Part shown: one piece after another, positions 21,430 through 34,143 of the stretch
How positions within the stretch are numbered: the first letter of the stretch is position 1
How the letters are laid out: each line of letters starts with the position of its first letter
DNA from: Mucor racemosus
Taxonomy: Eukaryota > Mucoromycota > Mucoromycetes > Mucorales > Mucoraceae
Assembly: GCA_027405735.1 (NCBI GenBank)
Contig: JAPEHQ010000021.1
Coordinates: forward strand, 434,001 to 498,000
Direction: 5' to 3'
DNA: 64,000 nucleotides
Position numbers and translations under genes: made by a program
The notes under the pieces: generated by a model
What the model was told of the DNA's origin: nothing
Databases searched by the model: none
What the model saw: the letters and a program-made list of their open reading frames with translations, nothing else

Positions 21430-22490
21430 ACTAATAGATCCAACTAAAAGCTACTCCGCATTTTTTATTTCAACAAAAAATATTGATTTTTCGTCGAGAT
21501 AGTCGAGATATGGTTTACATTACAACTTAAAACCTATAATAACTGAGATTCAAAATTGACCTGACAAACTGAATGAAAAATAATTGAAAAATGATCGAAA
21601 AAACAAGATTGTTTAATAGTTCATGAACTGTAAAGTAAGTTGGACTAGTGTACTAAATGTTTTTTGTATAGTTTTAAATTTTGCATCCGCCTATATAAAA
21701 TTCAAAAAAATATTCCACGTAAAATTTTGCGCAAAATGCAATTGAAATTATGAAGGTTTTTTGAAGATACATACCACTTTTTATAAGTATGCTTCAAATA
21801 TAATTTTTTAAAATAATGCACAACAAAAGTATCTATCGATTGAGCTATTGATGAACTTTTTAGCTGCATTTTTTGTAGAGAAAACAAAAGTTTTATCGAT
21901 TTTTTTTTCAAATTCAGAACTTGGGATAAGGGTATACAAAGGAAAAATTGAAGCTAGAAGCAAGGATATTTCGGTGTATACATTTTTGAAGATATCTCCA
22001 CGAAAAATTAATATTTTAAAAAGAGCTAAATTGCATCCGGTAGAGCTCAACGAGATCTATGATATGAATGAAAAAAAAGATGCTGTGCAATATAATGATA
22101 TTTTCAAATCTGCTACAAAAAAGTCAAAAAAATAATAAAAAAAATAAAAGTGCCCAGAATATTTTTATACTGCAATATATTATAGAGTGCTTTAAAACAA
22201 GTAAATTTTATTATTAAAAGTTATTAGTATAGCTTAATGTTTTGTAGAGATATAAAGGCTCAAAGTTTTTCATTTTTATCAGTGAAATACGTGTAAGAAT
22301 CTGAAACATTAGCACAAAAAAAATTATACCAACTACAAAAAATAGGATATTCCCGGATACTTGTTTTTAGATTAAAGTTGAACATCTTAGGTACGTTTGC
22401 ATATAATTTTTTCTTGATGTTGTTTAGTGAAAAAAAAAGTAAAGCAGGGATGAAAAGAGAGACCTAGTTTTTAAGGAAAAAGCAGTAGAT
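21430..22490 (+). repeat. Family A repeat, copy A2
   Basis: This is the inverted counterpart of 6235-7300. It keeps a 95-codon frame on the plus strand (21848-22135) containing SNSELGIRVYKGKIEARS and KISPRKINILKRAKLHPVEL, with NEIYDMNEKK. The same protein-like segment is found antisense in A1 and A4. The left side of the family (as in A4) is missing here. Confidence 0.75.
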
Positions 22491-24265
22491 TTTACCTATT
22501 GTTTTCGATTCTTATAAATATAAAATATTTTTAGGAGCAGATAGCATAAATGCGTCCTACATTTTTCAAGTAGGAAGGACTCTAGGCACTATTGGTTCAT
22601 TAGGTAGTTATAAAAAGCCTCGTTGGATAGATTGGAACCCAAATAATGAATTCTTAGACATTTCATTTGTTTATATAAAAGACGGCTTTAAGTCAAATGG
22701 CTGAAGCCCTCCAGGTATGATATGTAGACCTTTAGTATTGACTGAATACTGATTGAATATCTACAGCAAATCAGCCATCAAAATTGCTCAAAGACAAGAA
22801 TGATGTGATATGGCATATATATTATATACAGACCACAAATGGTATAGTAAAGTCTAATTCTTAGAGATAGATGTTACTATAATAGTAAATGTTTGCAAAT
22901 AAGTGTATCATGTGTATAATTAGGAAATGGTTTATTTCCTGATAAGTCCCGATATATACTATTTTGATATATTACAGCAAAATGGAAGCTTTCACAAAAT
23001 AATCGCTTTACGGCACTAGTCTGATTGGACCAACGTCATAATGGACTGTGTGCACTAGCGTATCTAGCAATTCTTTTTTTCCTCATTTAGATTTAAATAG
23101 ACCCTTCTTTTCGAGCCATACTAATAGGATCTTAACGTTAACATGACCAATAGAGGATGATCTTTGCTGTTCCTGCATTCAATTGTTTAAATGGCATTTT
23201 GATGCAAACTACAGCATATAATGATGATGTAAAATAGAACAATTTTTATAATTTCGAAAATCCAAGATAAACAAATTCTATCACTTTAAAAAGTCTGTGT
23301 CTGTTTTAGCAGATAAGATAGGCCCGCGTTTTAGAAAATTATAGTTAATAAAGTTTCCAATGGAAATTGAAATATCATGGATCAATCTATAGTTTGTTAT
23401 ATTATGTGCATATTAATTTTCAGGGGAAGCATTAAAGGCTGGATCATCATTACCCAAAAACTGCAAGTTATTTGTTTCGATTTTTTCGATTTTATGTATA
23501 GTTTCATTTTTATTGGGGATTATTGGTTGATTTCTTTCGAATGAAGAAAGTCGAAAGAGACGGGGAATATTGGGATTTTGCTAGTAAATAGCTACCAATG
23601 CGGGGTGAGAAAAAAAATTTACAGGTAAACCAAGATTATTGAGCTGGTTTAAGAACAACTTCCCGAGATCTGCCGACTAGAACAATGTTTTGAAACCTTT
23701 TTCATTTTCTATAATCAATAAACAATATTACGAAAACGAGAAAAAAACAGGGTGATGATTTTGAGAAATAAATGAGCACGATAATTATTTGATAAAATGG
23801 TATGTCTCCCTCCTCGTCATGTCAAAATTGTATAATAGTGTAACCTTCTTTAGAGAAAATATATTTGCTCTGTTCAATTACCTTTTGAAGGTAATTATAG
23901 TACGTATTTTAATTGGGATTCTATTTCGCCTGCTAAAATAACTTGATATCGATCGCTGGTATTGTATTAAAGAACAATAGGATCAACAGATGTTCTTGCA
24001 TCCTAACAACTAAATGTACATTGCATGAACTGCGGTTGCTGTTCATTACTTGATTTATGAGAAGAATCTCAAGAATCTCAAGTTCATTTTGATGCAACTT
24101 TAATTCGCCACATAGGAAATGGAGTGGCGGAAGGTCTATCAAATATATCGAAACGTATTACGATTGGTTAATTAAGCATAGTCTAAGTATAACACCCTGA
24201 AATGCCCGAATCCTGAGATTAAACATAGATCAAAAAAGCCCATATTTGTAGTAAAATTTTTTTTG
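22491..24265. other. Intergenic, with a short exon-like fragment
   Basis: About 1.8 kb without a supported gene. At 22534-22703, after a TTTTTAG acceptor-like site, a frame reads GADSINASYIFQVGRTLGTI then GSLGSYKKPRWIDWNPNNEF and LDISFVYIKDGFKSNG before a stop. This looks like real protein sequence, possibly an exon of a broken gene, but I do not recognise it. The rest shows no coding signal. Confidence 0.35.
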
Positions 24266-24274
24266 TATATAAAG
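24266..24274 (+). promoter_or_regulatory. TATA box of the 188-aa gene
   Basis: TATATAAAG lies 156 bases upstream of the ATG at 24430, in otherwise T-rich sequence, at a plausible distance for a core promoter with a leader of about 125 bases. Confidence 0.45.
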
Positions 24275-24429
24275 GGTCTATTTTTTACAAAATTATGATA
24301 TTCTCTACAACTTGAAACTTTAAAATTATAACACCCAACTACTATTTTAATATTCTAATGGAATCAACGATTTAAATCGACAAAATTGAACTATACCCTA
24401 ATTAGAATAAAATTGACAACTGAACAAAA

Positions 24430-24996
24430 ATGAATAATCAACAAGAACAAAAACAACAAGAACAACAACAGGACTTTATTCCTGGTCTTGAACTCCTGTG
24501 TCTTACACCTGAAGATGACTACCAATATGATGATCAACCAGAAGAAGAATATAACTGGATCGATGATTGTGAATGTCAAGAAAATCTCGCTACAATTTTA
24601 CCGTTAAATCCTGAAGAATGTATGACTGACAGCGATAATCATATTCAAAATCTAGATGGTTATCATTTATTTTTTGAAGAACTTGGTTGCTTTACTGAAG
24701 AACCCGAACCAATCGATCCTACTCGCGATTATGATGCTGAAGCCAAGATTTTAATCGAGGAAAGAAACAAGACTCGCAAGCAACATGTTGAATTGTCTGG
24801 TTCTCCAATGCCTTCCCTCGACGATACCACATCTGGTGTTAGTAGTACCTCTTCAAGCTTTCATCATGAGGAACATGCTACCTTTCTAGCTGATGTTCGC
24901 TCTCCTCTTTATTTGGGTAGCTATGGTGGTCAACAAAAAATGACTGCATATGCTTATGCTCCTCATGCTATGAGTGCCATCAGAACTCCCATTTAA
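24430..24996 (+). CDS. Hypothetical acidic protein, 188 aa
   Basis: Single exon, ATG start after AACAAAA. The N-terminus is Gln-rich (MNNQQEQKQQEQQQ), then acidic (PEDDYQYDDQPEEEYNWIDD), with a Cys-containing centre (DCECQENLATILPLNPEEC) and a Ser/Thr-rich disordered end. The short, conserved-looking FIPGLELLCL near residue 16 and FFEELGCF near residue 78 might be interaction motifs. No family recognised; no signal peptide or membrane segment. It is convergent with the HutD/AstE gene, whose stop lies 125 bases downstream. Confidence 0.7.
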   Translation: MNNQQEQKQQEQQQDFIPGLELLCLTPEDDYQYDDQPEEEYNWIDDCECQENLATILPLNPEECMTDSDNHIQNLDGYHLFFEELGCFTEEPEPIDPTRDYDAEAKILIEERNKTRKQHVELSGSPMPSLDDTTSGVSSTSSSFHHEEHATFLADVRSPLYLGSYGGQQKMTAYAYAPHAMSAIRTPI

Positions 24997-25120
24997 AGAA
25001 TATTTATATATTACACACATTTTACATATTCTATAAGCATTCAATTTAATTCGCATTTGTATTTTTATTATTATTAAACACACCCCTCTCAATAAATTAT
25101 CTTCTTTTTTTTTTCACTAC

Positions 25121-27768
25121 TCAATAATTTTCTTTGGCTTCTTTGGGCAAACTTTCACTCTTTTTCTTAATGACACCTAAATGTATAATACGATCGCCTG
25201 ACATTGCCACAGGATTTGAGCTACGACCAATGACCTAAATATATACATAAATTATTGAGTTGCATCTAAACTAATGTAAAATACTAACAATTCCACTGCA
25301 TGGTGCATAATATTCATCTACTACATTACCAAAGATATTCTTTATACGAGCAATTAAATCACCTTTTTTAATAATGGTATTTACACCAGGATATACTTCT
25401 AATACTCCTCCAGTTTTAGTGTAAATCTATATTTATATATATGCAGTATATATATTAGTGAAATATCGAACCATTTTCTATTTTGTATGAAATTTTTTTT
25501 TACCCAAAATCCCTTTGAACATAAAATTGTACTAGGTGGACCTAATGTCACTTGATCTTCTGTTGTAGGCTCATAATCTACTGTATACATTTCTAAATGA
25601 TCCAATATGCGCATTACACCTATATAAGACCACTATAAAAAATAAGGCATTTGGGTTAAAAAGGATAAACAAATATACGAGTACAATCGATAACCAAAGA
25701 TCAGAAACCTTTTTTGACTTACTTGAACATATTGGCTTTGAAACAATTGAGGATTTCCAATTTCCACAGTGATTGCACGAATACCTCTAGCAGAAGCAGC
25801 CGATCGAAGAGTACCATCCTGGCCTGAATTATGTAATACAATTTGTGGTTGTTGTAATCTAGCCATAATTGCGGAAAATGGATCATTCATGTCTGCACGT
25901 ACATAATATGAATTGACCCTACCAAAACTAGCTGTATGTAGATCAATCAAATAGTTGAATTGAGATATAACCTTATTCATTAGATTATGACAGAATAATT
26001 CTGATGCAAAACCTGATTCTTTTCCAGGAAATAATCGATTTAAGTCTCTACCATCTGCAAATTCACGCGTGAACTTGAGATATCCAGAGACATTGACACA
26101 CGGTACAGCAACAACTGTGCCGTGTAATTTATTAACATCAATCTCAGATACAACTCGATGTATACAAGGTACACCATTTAATTCATTACCATGGACTGCT
26201 GCTGTGATACCTACAACAGGCCCATCTTCTGTACCTCTACATACAATCACCGGTAATCTTAACCATTCACTTAATCCTTGTTTCATCATTTTAATCCATG
26301 CTGTACTAATCGTGTGCTTTGGAAAATCTTCAACAACTAATCTATCACGAACAACGGGTGGTGGTACATCTGTATCTTGATTCAAGAAGAAATTTGGAGG
26401 TTCATAGATTTGTGTTGCATCTAATTTTCCTCTCAGCATGGATATACTACTACGCCTTTGTTGTAGAGGAGGTTCTTTAATAGGTTCTTGTTGCTGTTGC
26501 TGCTTGAGAGTAGAAGCTAATTCACCGCCAATATTATCAGATGAGCTAGGAATCGCAGAGGCAGAAGCAGATGCTTCCTGTGCTGCCATACGCTGAGCCA
26601 CGTTTTGTGGAAGATTCCAAAATGGTTGATCATCATAGACAACAAGTGATCCCTTACGACGAGGTTCTCGACGACGACTGGGTACATCATCTTCCGTTGT
26701 TGTAGATGTTGTTGCAGCAGGAGTTGTTGTACTACTTTGAATAGTAGCTGAGACTAATCCACCGGTTGATGCCTGATTAGTACCAGGAGTAGAAGGCACA
26801 GCAGGAGTATTTAAGGCTGAATGATTGTTTGTTTGTAAAGCAAAATAATCCGATACGTTTGTGCCGATTGTTGATGGTGCCCCTTTTGGTTTCACTTCTG
26901 TGATTTGAATAGTTACAATGGTAGCATCTTCTGTAAAGAAAAGTTTTAATAGCGTATATTTAATATACATTTATGATATACCTTGATCACGACTACCGAT
27001 ACTGCCATTTACATCTGATGCTTGAATGATCATACTAGTAGGAGAAGCATCTTCATCACGTTCAACATATAAAGTTTGTCCAGCAGATAAGACATTACTA
27101 TGCCCTTGAGGACTATTTTCATCTAATCCAATACGGACATGTCCCTCCACTACATAGACCAAAGCAAATGCGCCCAAAATTAACTTTCTACCAGTTTCAC
27201 CACTCTCATTTGATATAGGCTGACCAATTTTATCAACAGAAAATTGAGCTGTACCCAGATCTCTTTTAATCAGGAACTGGAGACTAGATACAGGAGCATT
27301 TGATACTTTGCAGCTTGTAACCCATTCGCTATTCCATGAATATGGAAATAGCGGTTTAACTGTGGTAGATGCCTCCTCGCCTCGATGATTTAAATGAATT
27401 GTACTCTTTGTACCGTGATCATTTGGTAAAATTACGTTTGTACACTCGTAACCTAATAGGATTGGAAAATTGAAATCTGCATCAATTTCATTTTCACTTA
27501 ATCTCCAAAAGAATGAATCCTTTCTATAATCCTTTTCTGGTGGATATATGCTTATTTCAGATGTCTTTCCAAGACCATTCTTCCAAGACTGAGTTTGATA
27601 ATCTCGTCTGCATTAAATAGGATGGGTGGGGGGAGATATCAATAAGGTTTTGTTAAGGGTTTATAAATACACTAAAAAAATTTACCCAGGATCAAGAGTT
27701 TCTACTTTGATAAGGGTAGGTTCTGGTGAATCTACTTGCAGTATAGATCCATCTATATTACGAGACAT
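25121..27768 (-). CDS. HutD/Ves domain fused to AstE/AspA (succinylglutamate desuccinylase/aspartoacylase) domain, 765 aa
   Basis: Exons (minus): 27768-27686, 27607-26982, 26930-25723, 25632-25504, 25426-25289, 25234-25121; all GT-AG, 2298 nt. Residues about 28-235 are a HutD/Ves cupin-like domain (SWKNGLGKTSEISIYP, FFWRLSENEIDADFNFP, LVYVVEGHVRIGL). A disordered Ser/Thr/Gln linker of about 200 residues follows. From about 445 comes a zinc carboxypeptidase-like AstE/aspartoacylase domain: AAVHGNELNG (H483, E486), GRDLNRLFPG (531-540), IDLHTA (H568), then ITVEIGNPQLF. The C-terminal barrel (GGVLEVYPGVNTIIKKGDLI) completes it. The zinc ligands HxxE..H and the substrate Arg/Asn are present, so hydrolysis of an N-acyl amino acid is likely; the true substrate is unknown. 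The gene is divergent from the SET gene, sharing a 526-base upstream region. Confidence 0.9.
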
Positions 27769-28049
27769 GATTGAAATATATATATATATAAAAGATCGAA
27801 AGAGAGAAAGGGCAAATATATGAGAAATGAGGGGTAATGTTTTTATATGTGTGCATTTTTCGGGTCAGGTGTATATGTATATTCTTTGTTTGTACGCTGA
27901 TTTTTTATGGTTATACGTATACCTTACACAAATGATATCACTTTGATCCAATTCGTACTCTTTGCTTAGACTGTAATCAATATTCGTAATTGGACAAAAT
28001 GAGGCGGATTAATAGTGTTTAGGTGGCGATTATAAACCATTTTGATTTT

Positions 28050-28090
<41 letters not shown>

Positions 28091-28294
28091 CCCTTATAAA
28101 TTCCTTTTTATCATTTTTTTTAAAATTAAAGAGAAAATATCCTTTTTCTCTTAAATACCTCTTTTTTTCTTTTCTTTTTCTATATATCAATGAACAGTTA
28201 AATTCACTGTACATTCCAACATTTTATTATACAAAAAAAAAACAAAAAAAAAAAAATTCCTCTCATCCCCCCCCCCCTAAAAAAACATTTTACG
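27769..28294. promoter_or_regulatory. Divergent promoter region with homopolymer tracts
   Basis: This 526-base region separates the start codons of the HutD/AstE gene (minus) and the SET gene (plus). It contains a poly-T run of about 40 at 28051-28090, an A-rich tract and a poly-C run of 11 at about 28267-28277 just before the SET gene start. Such dA:dT tracts commonly exclude nucleosomes in fungal promoters; that role here is inference. Confidence 0.5.
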
Positions 28295-30009
28295 ATGCTT
28301 TCAAACAATAATAACAACATAAAAGAGAACAAGGATAACCTGATGAACTTTAAGGTTTTATCTAGATATGATGATCTATTCACGGATATATTTCTGGACA
28401 ATTTGTTCTTGTGGTTTGCTACAATTAAAATGAATAATGATCATCGTAAGCCAAGGGTCCCCAACAATAAAATCTTGGATATCATTCAAAGAAACATCTT
28501 GGAAAAGGCAAGACCAATGGATGCTGTAACAGAATTATTAGCGTAAGTGTATGTCCAATGCCTCTGTGTTGTGTTGTGTTGTGATTGTGGGTATGTGTTG
28601 TTATTTAGCGTTGCAATACCTATTTCTATCTTTGAAAAAGAATTGCCCTTGTTTCACACACTCAAAAAAAAATTTTTTTTTTGTATACATTATTTACAAA
28701 CACAAAGGTATTAACCATATTTTTTTCCCTCATAGAATGGACTATTTCAAACATTATTTAATGGCAAAAAACCAAAAACAAGTTCAGGAATTCATCCAAC
28801 ACATGAAACGATATTTATACATGTAAGTTACACTCATAATGAAGTATAATTTTTTGGTGTAATTAACTTTGAACCTTGTGATCCGACCAGGTACATGCCC
28901 AATGCAGGCTATGAAGTAGGAGATACTAGAAGATATGGTAGCAATGGACGTAGAGTCGAAGCTTGTTTAGTCGCTACAAAAGATTGGCAAGTTGGTGATG
29001 AAATGCGGTTATTGACCGGCATGATAGCATGTTTGGATCCAAAGGACGATGCCGAATTAAAGAAGGGAAATCGCGATTTTAGCGTCATGTGGTCTACTCG
29101 TAAGAATTGTAGTTGTTTGTTTTTAGGACCTGCTCGTTTTGCAAATCATGATTGTGATAGCAATTGTAAATTTATATCATTGGGTCAAAATTCAATAACT
29201 TTTAAAGTACTAAGGAACATTCAATGTGGTGAAGAAATTACTGTATATTATGGCAAACATTATTTTGGTGAAAATAATTGTGAATGTAGATGCATTACAT
29301 GTGAAAAGTAAGTTATTTTACAACATTTATAAAGGGTTCAAACTCATTCGTTTCTATATGTTTAGTTTGGGTATGGGTTATTTTGCATCACTTGAAACAA
29401 AAGAGAATACACCAATCGATATGAAAGAAGAAGAACAAGGTGGTACCAGGCGTAGTACGCGGAAGCGAAAGTCGGCTTTACACGAAGGTTTGTATAACAA
29501 AATAAAAATAAAAACCTTAATAGTCGACTGATTTTTTTGTCTCTTTTGTAAAGAATATGTAGATTATTCACAAGCTAATTCACCATCATCATCTACAAAT
29601 ATCAACACAAGACGTTTAAAGAGAGCTTCAATTGAGCCATCTCCAAAATCATCAAATTCTTTAGAAGAAATAATCGGAGAACAACAAAAAATGGAATTAG
29701 ATTCACACATTACAATCAAAAAGGAAGCTACTCCACCAATGCCTATATCCCCAACAACTGCAACCGCAGAAAGAATGGCAAGATTAAAAGTGATGAGCAT
29801 TGATTTCTTGTGTGGTAGTGATGAGGAAATGTCTCCTGCTCCAAAGGAACGTAGAGCGTCCGATTGTCCATTACTTGATCTGTTAGTTGATGCTGCTATG
29901 GATGCCGGTTATTTACAATCAGAAGAGGAAACCCATCATCAATCAGATCAAATTACAGTGGTAGTAAATCCAGACATTCATCGTGATGCTACACACAGAG
30001 TGTATATGC

Positions 30010-30091
<82 letters not shown>

Positions 30092-30983
30092 GCAGCAGCA
30101 ACAGCAGCACCATCAATATCAACAACAACAATCAAAACCAAATCTACAAAGATCCAGATACAGCAAAGAATCACTAACCCAGCCTGATTCACCGCAATCG
30201 TCTTCATTAGATTCCAGTGGATCAAAAGCGGATTCAGCAGTAAGCTTATCACCTCGACTTCAATTGACAAATATCAAGAAAGAAGATGAAGAGAATAATC
30301 ATTATTGGAGAAGAGAAATGGATGATGGACTTTTCGAGAACAATGATGATTTTGATGATTTCTTGGATGATGTGTCGGATCTTTCATCTGTGAGTAGTAC
30401 AGAATTATCTTCGTGGACCACTGAGGAGGAGGAAGATGGATCAGATGAGGAAGAAGAAGAAGTTACACCTATCAAAAAAACCAAAAAGTCATCTTCACCT
30501 TCAACATCAAATCTTCATCATCAACAAGCTTCTTTAACTTGTATTGCTTGCTCTCGTCCCATCAAGAAACAGGATATTTCGGAGCAAGTAGGAGCGGACA
30601 TGTCAATTACCAATGAATTGGCAACATGGACATGGAGTCCAAGTGCTATATTTACAGATTGGAATCCTAAAAGATGTCCTCGTTGTGAACGTCATTTCAC
30701 AATCTTTAAACAAGAATGGCCAAATCGTAAAATCAAAAAGAAGAAGCATTTATTGGATAATAAACGAAATAAAAAGTCGAAGAAAACCAGCAAAAAAATC
30801 AAAAAGAAATCATCACCCATCAAGAAATCAGCTTTATCATCTTCTCCAGTGGTTATTGCAGTAGCAGAAGTTGCAGCACCAACAACACCCGTATATCAAA
30901 TGCAAGATGACTCAGATGATTTAAATTATATACCTCCATCTCCTCTATCAGAAGCTCCATCATTTGAAGATGATCCATTTTAG
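28295..30983 (+). CDS. Suv4-20/SET9-type histone H4-K20 methyltransferase, 767 aa, with polyQ tract
   Basis: Exons: 28295-28542, 28736-28822, 28891-29307, 29366-29487, 29554-30983; all GT-AG, 2304 nt. The N-terminal helical part (DDLFTDIFLDNLFLWFATIK) and SET domain follow the SUV4-20 pattern: YMPNAGYEVGDTRRY, RKNCSCLFLGPARFANHDCD (NHDC at 197-200), GEEITVYYG (225-233) and post-SET CECRCITC. The family places di/trimethyl marks on histone H4 Lys20 in chromatin. The C-terminal region is long and disordered, with a broken polyQ/His tract at about residues 444-485, acidic runs, and two CxxC pairs near 621 and 666 (TCIACSR, CPRCERH) that could bind zinc. The end is Lys-rich and then acidic. The catalytic Asn-His and Tyr residues are intact. 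Confidence 0.93.
30010..30130 (+). repeat. CAA/CAG repeat encoding polyQ in the SET gene
   Basis: About 37 Gln codons, mostly CAA, with a few CAT and CAG, in the frame of the methyltransferase. The pure CAA run at 30010-30065 would be prone to length change. Confidence 0.9.
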
Positions 30984-32149
30984 TTTTCTTTTTTTCTTTT
31001 TTTTTATTGCTTTACATGTGTTTTTTTCCAAGCCATTTGTATATTATAATAATGAGGCTTTTTTATTTCTTTCTTTCTTAAATTAATTTATATCTTTCTG
31101 GCACTTTTTTTTTATATCAAGGAAAAATTTGTATATATACGCTCTCTTTTTTCTCTCAATCATTTGCTTCTTGACAATATTCCCCTTCAATTATATTCCT
31201 CTTTTTTCCCAATTCACTAAACAGATTTGCGAAACAATCATTTTGGTTGAATAATAAGAATAATAACATTAATAAAAAAAATAGATAAATCACATCATCT
31301 TGTGAGAGTGCGCGCTTTGACAATAATTATTTGAATAATAAGGTTTGACATCCGATTTTTTTTCACACAGCAATAAAATTAGATCATACCCAAACAATCA
31401 AGACCTTCTTGTTAATTGAGATCCGCTATTGAAAATTACGATTATTTGTTTCATAGATACATCATCTCAAGTCCTTCGGGATCAATATCAAGCAAAAGAT
31501 TGAAACATTTTCAGAATTACACAACATGAAAATAATGCAATAGGAGAACTTAAAAATAAACAAAGCTTTGTTTACGGCCATTTCAATTCATGGGGTCTAA
31601 TGTTATTTGTTTCATCGAATGAAAGATAAGAATCTTAAATATAGTACTTAGTGTATTATATATACCGTTGTATTTATAAATAAAAAAGCCATTATTATTT
31701 GCAGATCACTTTTTGGAATTTCCGTGAAATTGAAACTCAATGACGTTTTTATCAATATTTAAAGGTTTTTTATAACTGATTTTGTGCTAAAAATTAGTTC
31801 ATTTTAACATGAGAACTTGTCTGACATTTTAAATATAGCAAAGTAATTTTATATTGACCAGAGTGTTGCCACAAAATTTGTTACGATATGCAATTCAGAA
31901 TGCGTATTGTTTTTTTTAGCATTTTTTTAATGTGAACTCAAAATAAAAAATTATACAGAGATACTTTATATGTGATTACAAGATGTTTCAATAGATATTC
32001 TGAAATACATTCATGTCAACAAGTTGAACAAATCCTTGAAAGCTAGAAACCACATCAATGTCAGATTCGTAGGTTCAAATTTGGAAATATTTTGACATAT
32101 CAACTCAGATCAGGGGAAGGCAAAGCTTTTATATTGAAAGTGTCAAAGG
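30984..32149. other. Intergenic AT-rich sequence
   Basis: The first 300 bases are T-rich 3' flank of the SET gene. The rest shows no gene or recognised repeat. Confidence 0.5.
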
Positions 32150-32432
32150 TCAAGTGGACGTCAATCGGGATATATAATATGGATTTTATATGATTGACTT
32201 TGATTCTATGATTGAAAAGAGAGGTTAATGTTACTAATTGTAATTGCTATTACTAATATATGATTAATACCTATGATTGGTTATATTGGATTATATAACA
32301 ATCGGTTATAAGTAGCAATGATAAATAAGTAATATAACATATTTATTGAGGTTAAGATTTTAAATATAAAGGGAAATGAAAGAACAGATAAATTTACTAA
32401 TGTTCATTGATCTGTATTGAAAATTGAAATAC
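32150..32432 (+). repeat. Dispersed repeat H, copy H2 (no MITE)
   Basis: It matches 20870-21358 without the 222-base insertion (TATATAACAATCGGTTATAAG is continuous here). It therefore serves as the empty site for the MITE in H1. Confidence 0.7.
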
Positions 32433-32522
32433 ACGTTGTTCAATGTCAGGTATAAGATATAAGAGATGTTTCATTTTATTAATTACCAATTGACTACACA
32501 TACAGAATATTTTGAATTGAAA

Positions 32523-33920
32523 CCTTAGACACTACTAAACAGACATTAATTGGCTGCATTATGCTACCCATCCCTAAATTTATTTTATATCTCACGAAGG
32601 ACTCAAAAACGCGTAAATTTCACTGCTTTTTCCTTGAAAACTGAGTCTCACTTTTCATCCCTGCTCTACTTTTTGCTTTCACTAAATAACACCAAGAAAA
32701 AATTATATACCAATGTACCTGAGATGTTCAGCTTTACTCCAAAAATGAGTATCCGGAAATATCCTATTTTTTGCAGCTGGTATTAATTTTTCAGTGCTAA
32801 TGTTTCAGATTTTTTACGCGTATTTCACTGCTAAAGAAATGAAAACTTTGAGGCTTCATATCTCTAGAAAAAATTAAGCTATACTAACACTTTTTAATAA
32901 TGAAACTTGCTTGCTTTGAAGTGCTCTATAACATATTTTAATATAAAAAAAGTCTGAGCACTTTTATTTTTTTTTTCATTTTTTTTCATTTTTGTAATGG
33001 ATTTCAGAGTGTTCGTTAAATTGAATAGCAGTTTTTTTTTTCATTCATATCATCGAGCTCGTTGAGCTCTCTCGGACCCAATTTAATTTTTTTCAAAATA
33101 ATGATTTTTCGTGGAGATATCCTCAAAAATGTGTACAAAAAATACCTCCATTTCTAGCTCCCATTTTTCCCTTGTATACCCTCGTCCCAAATTCTGAATC
33201 TGAAAAAAATTGGACAAAAATCTTGTTTTCTCTACAAAAAATGTAGCTAAAAGGTTTTACAATAGCTCGATCGATAGATACTTTTTTTGCGCATCTTTCC
33301 CATTTTTTAGATTTTAAATATATTTATCAAAATTAATGTGTATCTTCAAAAAACCTCCAAAATTTTAATTGTATTTTACGCAAAATTTAATGTGAAATGT
33401 CTGTCTGAATTTTATTTAGATGGATGCAGAATCTAAAACCGTATAAAAATTATTTAATACGCTAGGTTGACTTACTTTGCAGCTCATCAGCCATTAAACG
33501 ATTTTGTTTTTTTGAACCATTTTGTTATGTCAATACTCATCCTATGTCTCACATCCAAGGTCACAACAGTCTATAATTAGTGTTACAGTAAATCAATGCG
33601 GATCATTGACTTACATCATATTCTTAGATAGTAAAACCCTAGTAATAATAGTTATAATTAATGTATATAAATACATCCAAAGGATGTATTGTTAATAAAA
33701 GTGTAATATTCTGGCAAGATTATTTATATAGACTCTTTTGACATTTCACATTTTTCGTTCGTCTCAACAAATAAATTTTGGAGCCCCGGTATGATAGACT
33801 TCAAGCTGTGATAAGAACTATTATTTTGGTTATCTCGACAAAAAATCAATATTTTTTGCTAGAACAAAAAATGCAGAATAGCAATCAATTAGATCTATCT
33901 AGTGAATACAGAAATTAAGC
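32523..33920 (-). repeat. Family A repeat, copy A3, split by a solo LTR
   Basis: Similar to A1 and especially A4 throughout. The repeat breaks at 33522 and resumes at 33754, exactly at the boundaries of solo LTR L2. On the minus strand the conserved frame is readable (SDSEFGTRVYKGKMGAR) but shifts frame shortly after. Confidence 0.78.
33523..33748 (+). mobile_element. Solo LTR, family L, copy L2
   Basis: TGTTATGTCAATACTCATCC to TTTTGACATTTCA, 226 bases. There is a perfect 5-base duplication CATTT at 33518-33522 and 33749-33753. Contains TATATAAATACATCC (TATA-like) and TTAATAAAAG (polyadenylation-like). It is inserted into family A copy A3. Confidence 0.95.
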
Positions 33921-33933
33921 CTTGGATAATGAG

Positions 33934-34143
33934 TGTTATGTCAATACTCATCCTTGGTCTCACATCCAAGGTCACAACAGTCTATAATTAGTGTTACAGT
34001 AAATCAATGCGGATCATTGACTTACATCATATTCTTAGATAGTAAAGCCCTAGTAATAGTTATAATTAATGCATATAAATACATCCAAAGAATGTATTGT
34101 TAATAAAAGTGTAATATTCTGGCAAGACTCTTTTGACATTTCA
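33934..34143 (+). mobile_element. Solo LTR, family L, copy L3
   Basis: It has the same ends as L2; 210 bases because about 16 bases near the 3' end are missing. A perfect duplication ATGAG is at 33929-33933 and 34144-34148. It lies only 185 bases from L2 with a different duplication, so it is an independent insertion. Confidence 0.95.

Noticed and set aside
27966..28401. Phe- and Lys-rich frames on both strands
   Set aside because: Products of the poly-T, poly-A and poly-C tracts in the divergent promoter, not genes.
29943..30270. Open frames of poly-Leu, poly-Val, poly-Asn across the CAA repeat
   Set aside because: Shadows of the polyQ tract of the SET-domain gene in other frames; pure low complexity.
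32550..32786. 78-codon plus-strand frame shared with 43549-43785
   Set aside because: Its similarity comes from shared descent of family A copies; A1 and A2 do not keep it open, and the antisense frame is the better coding candidate.
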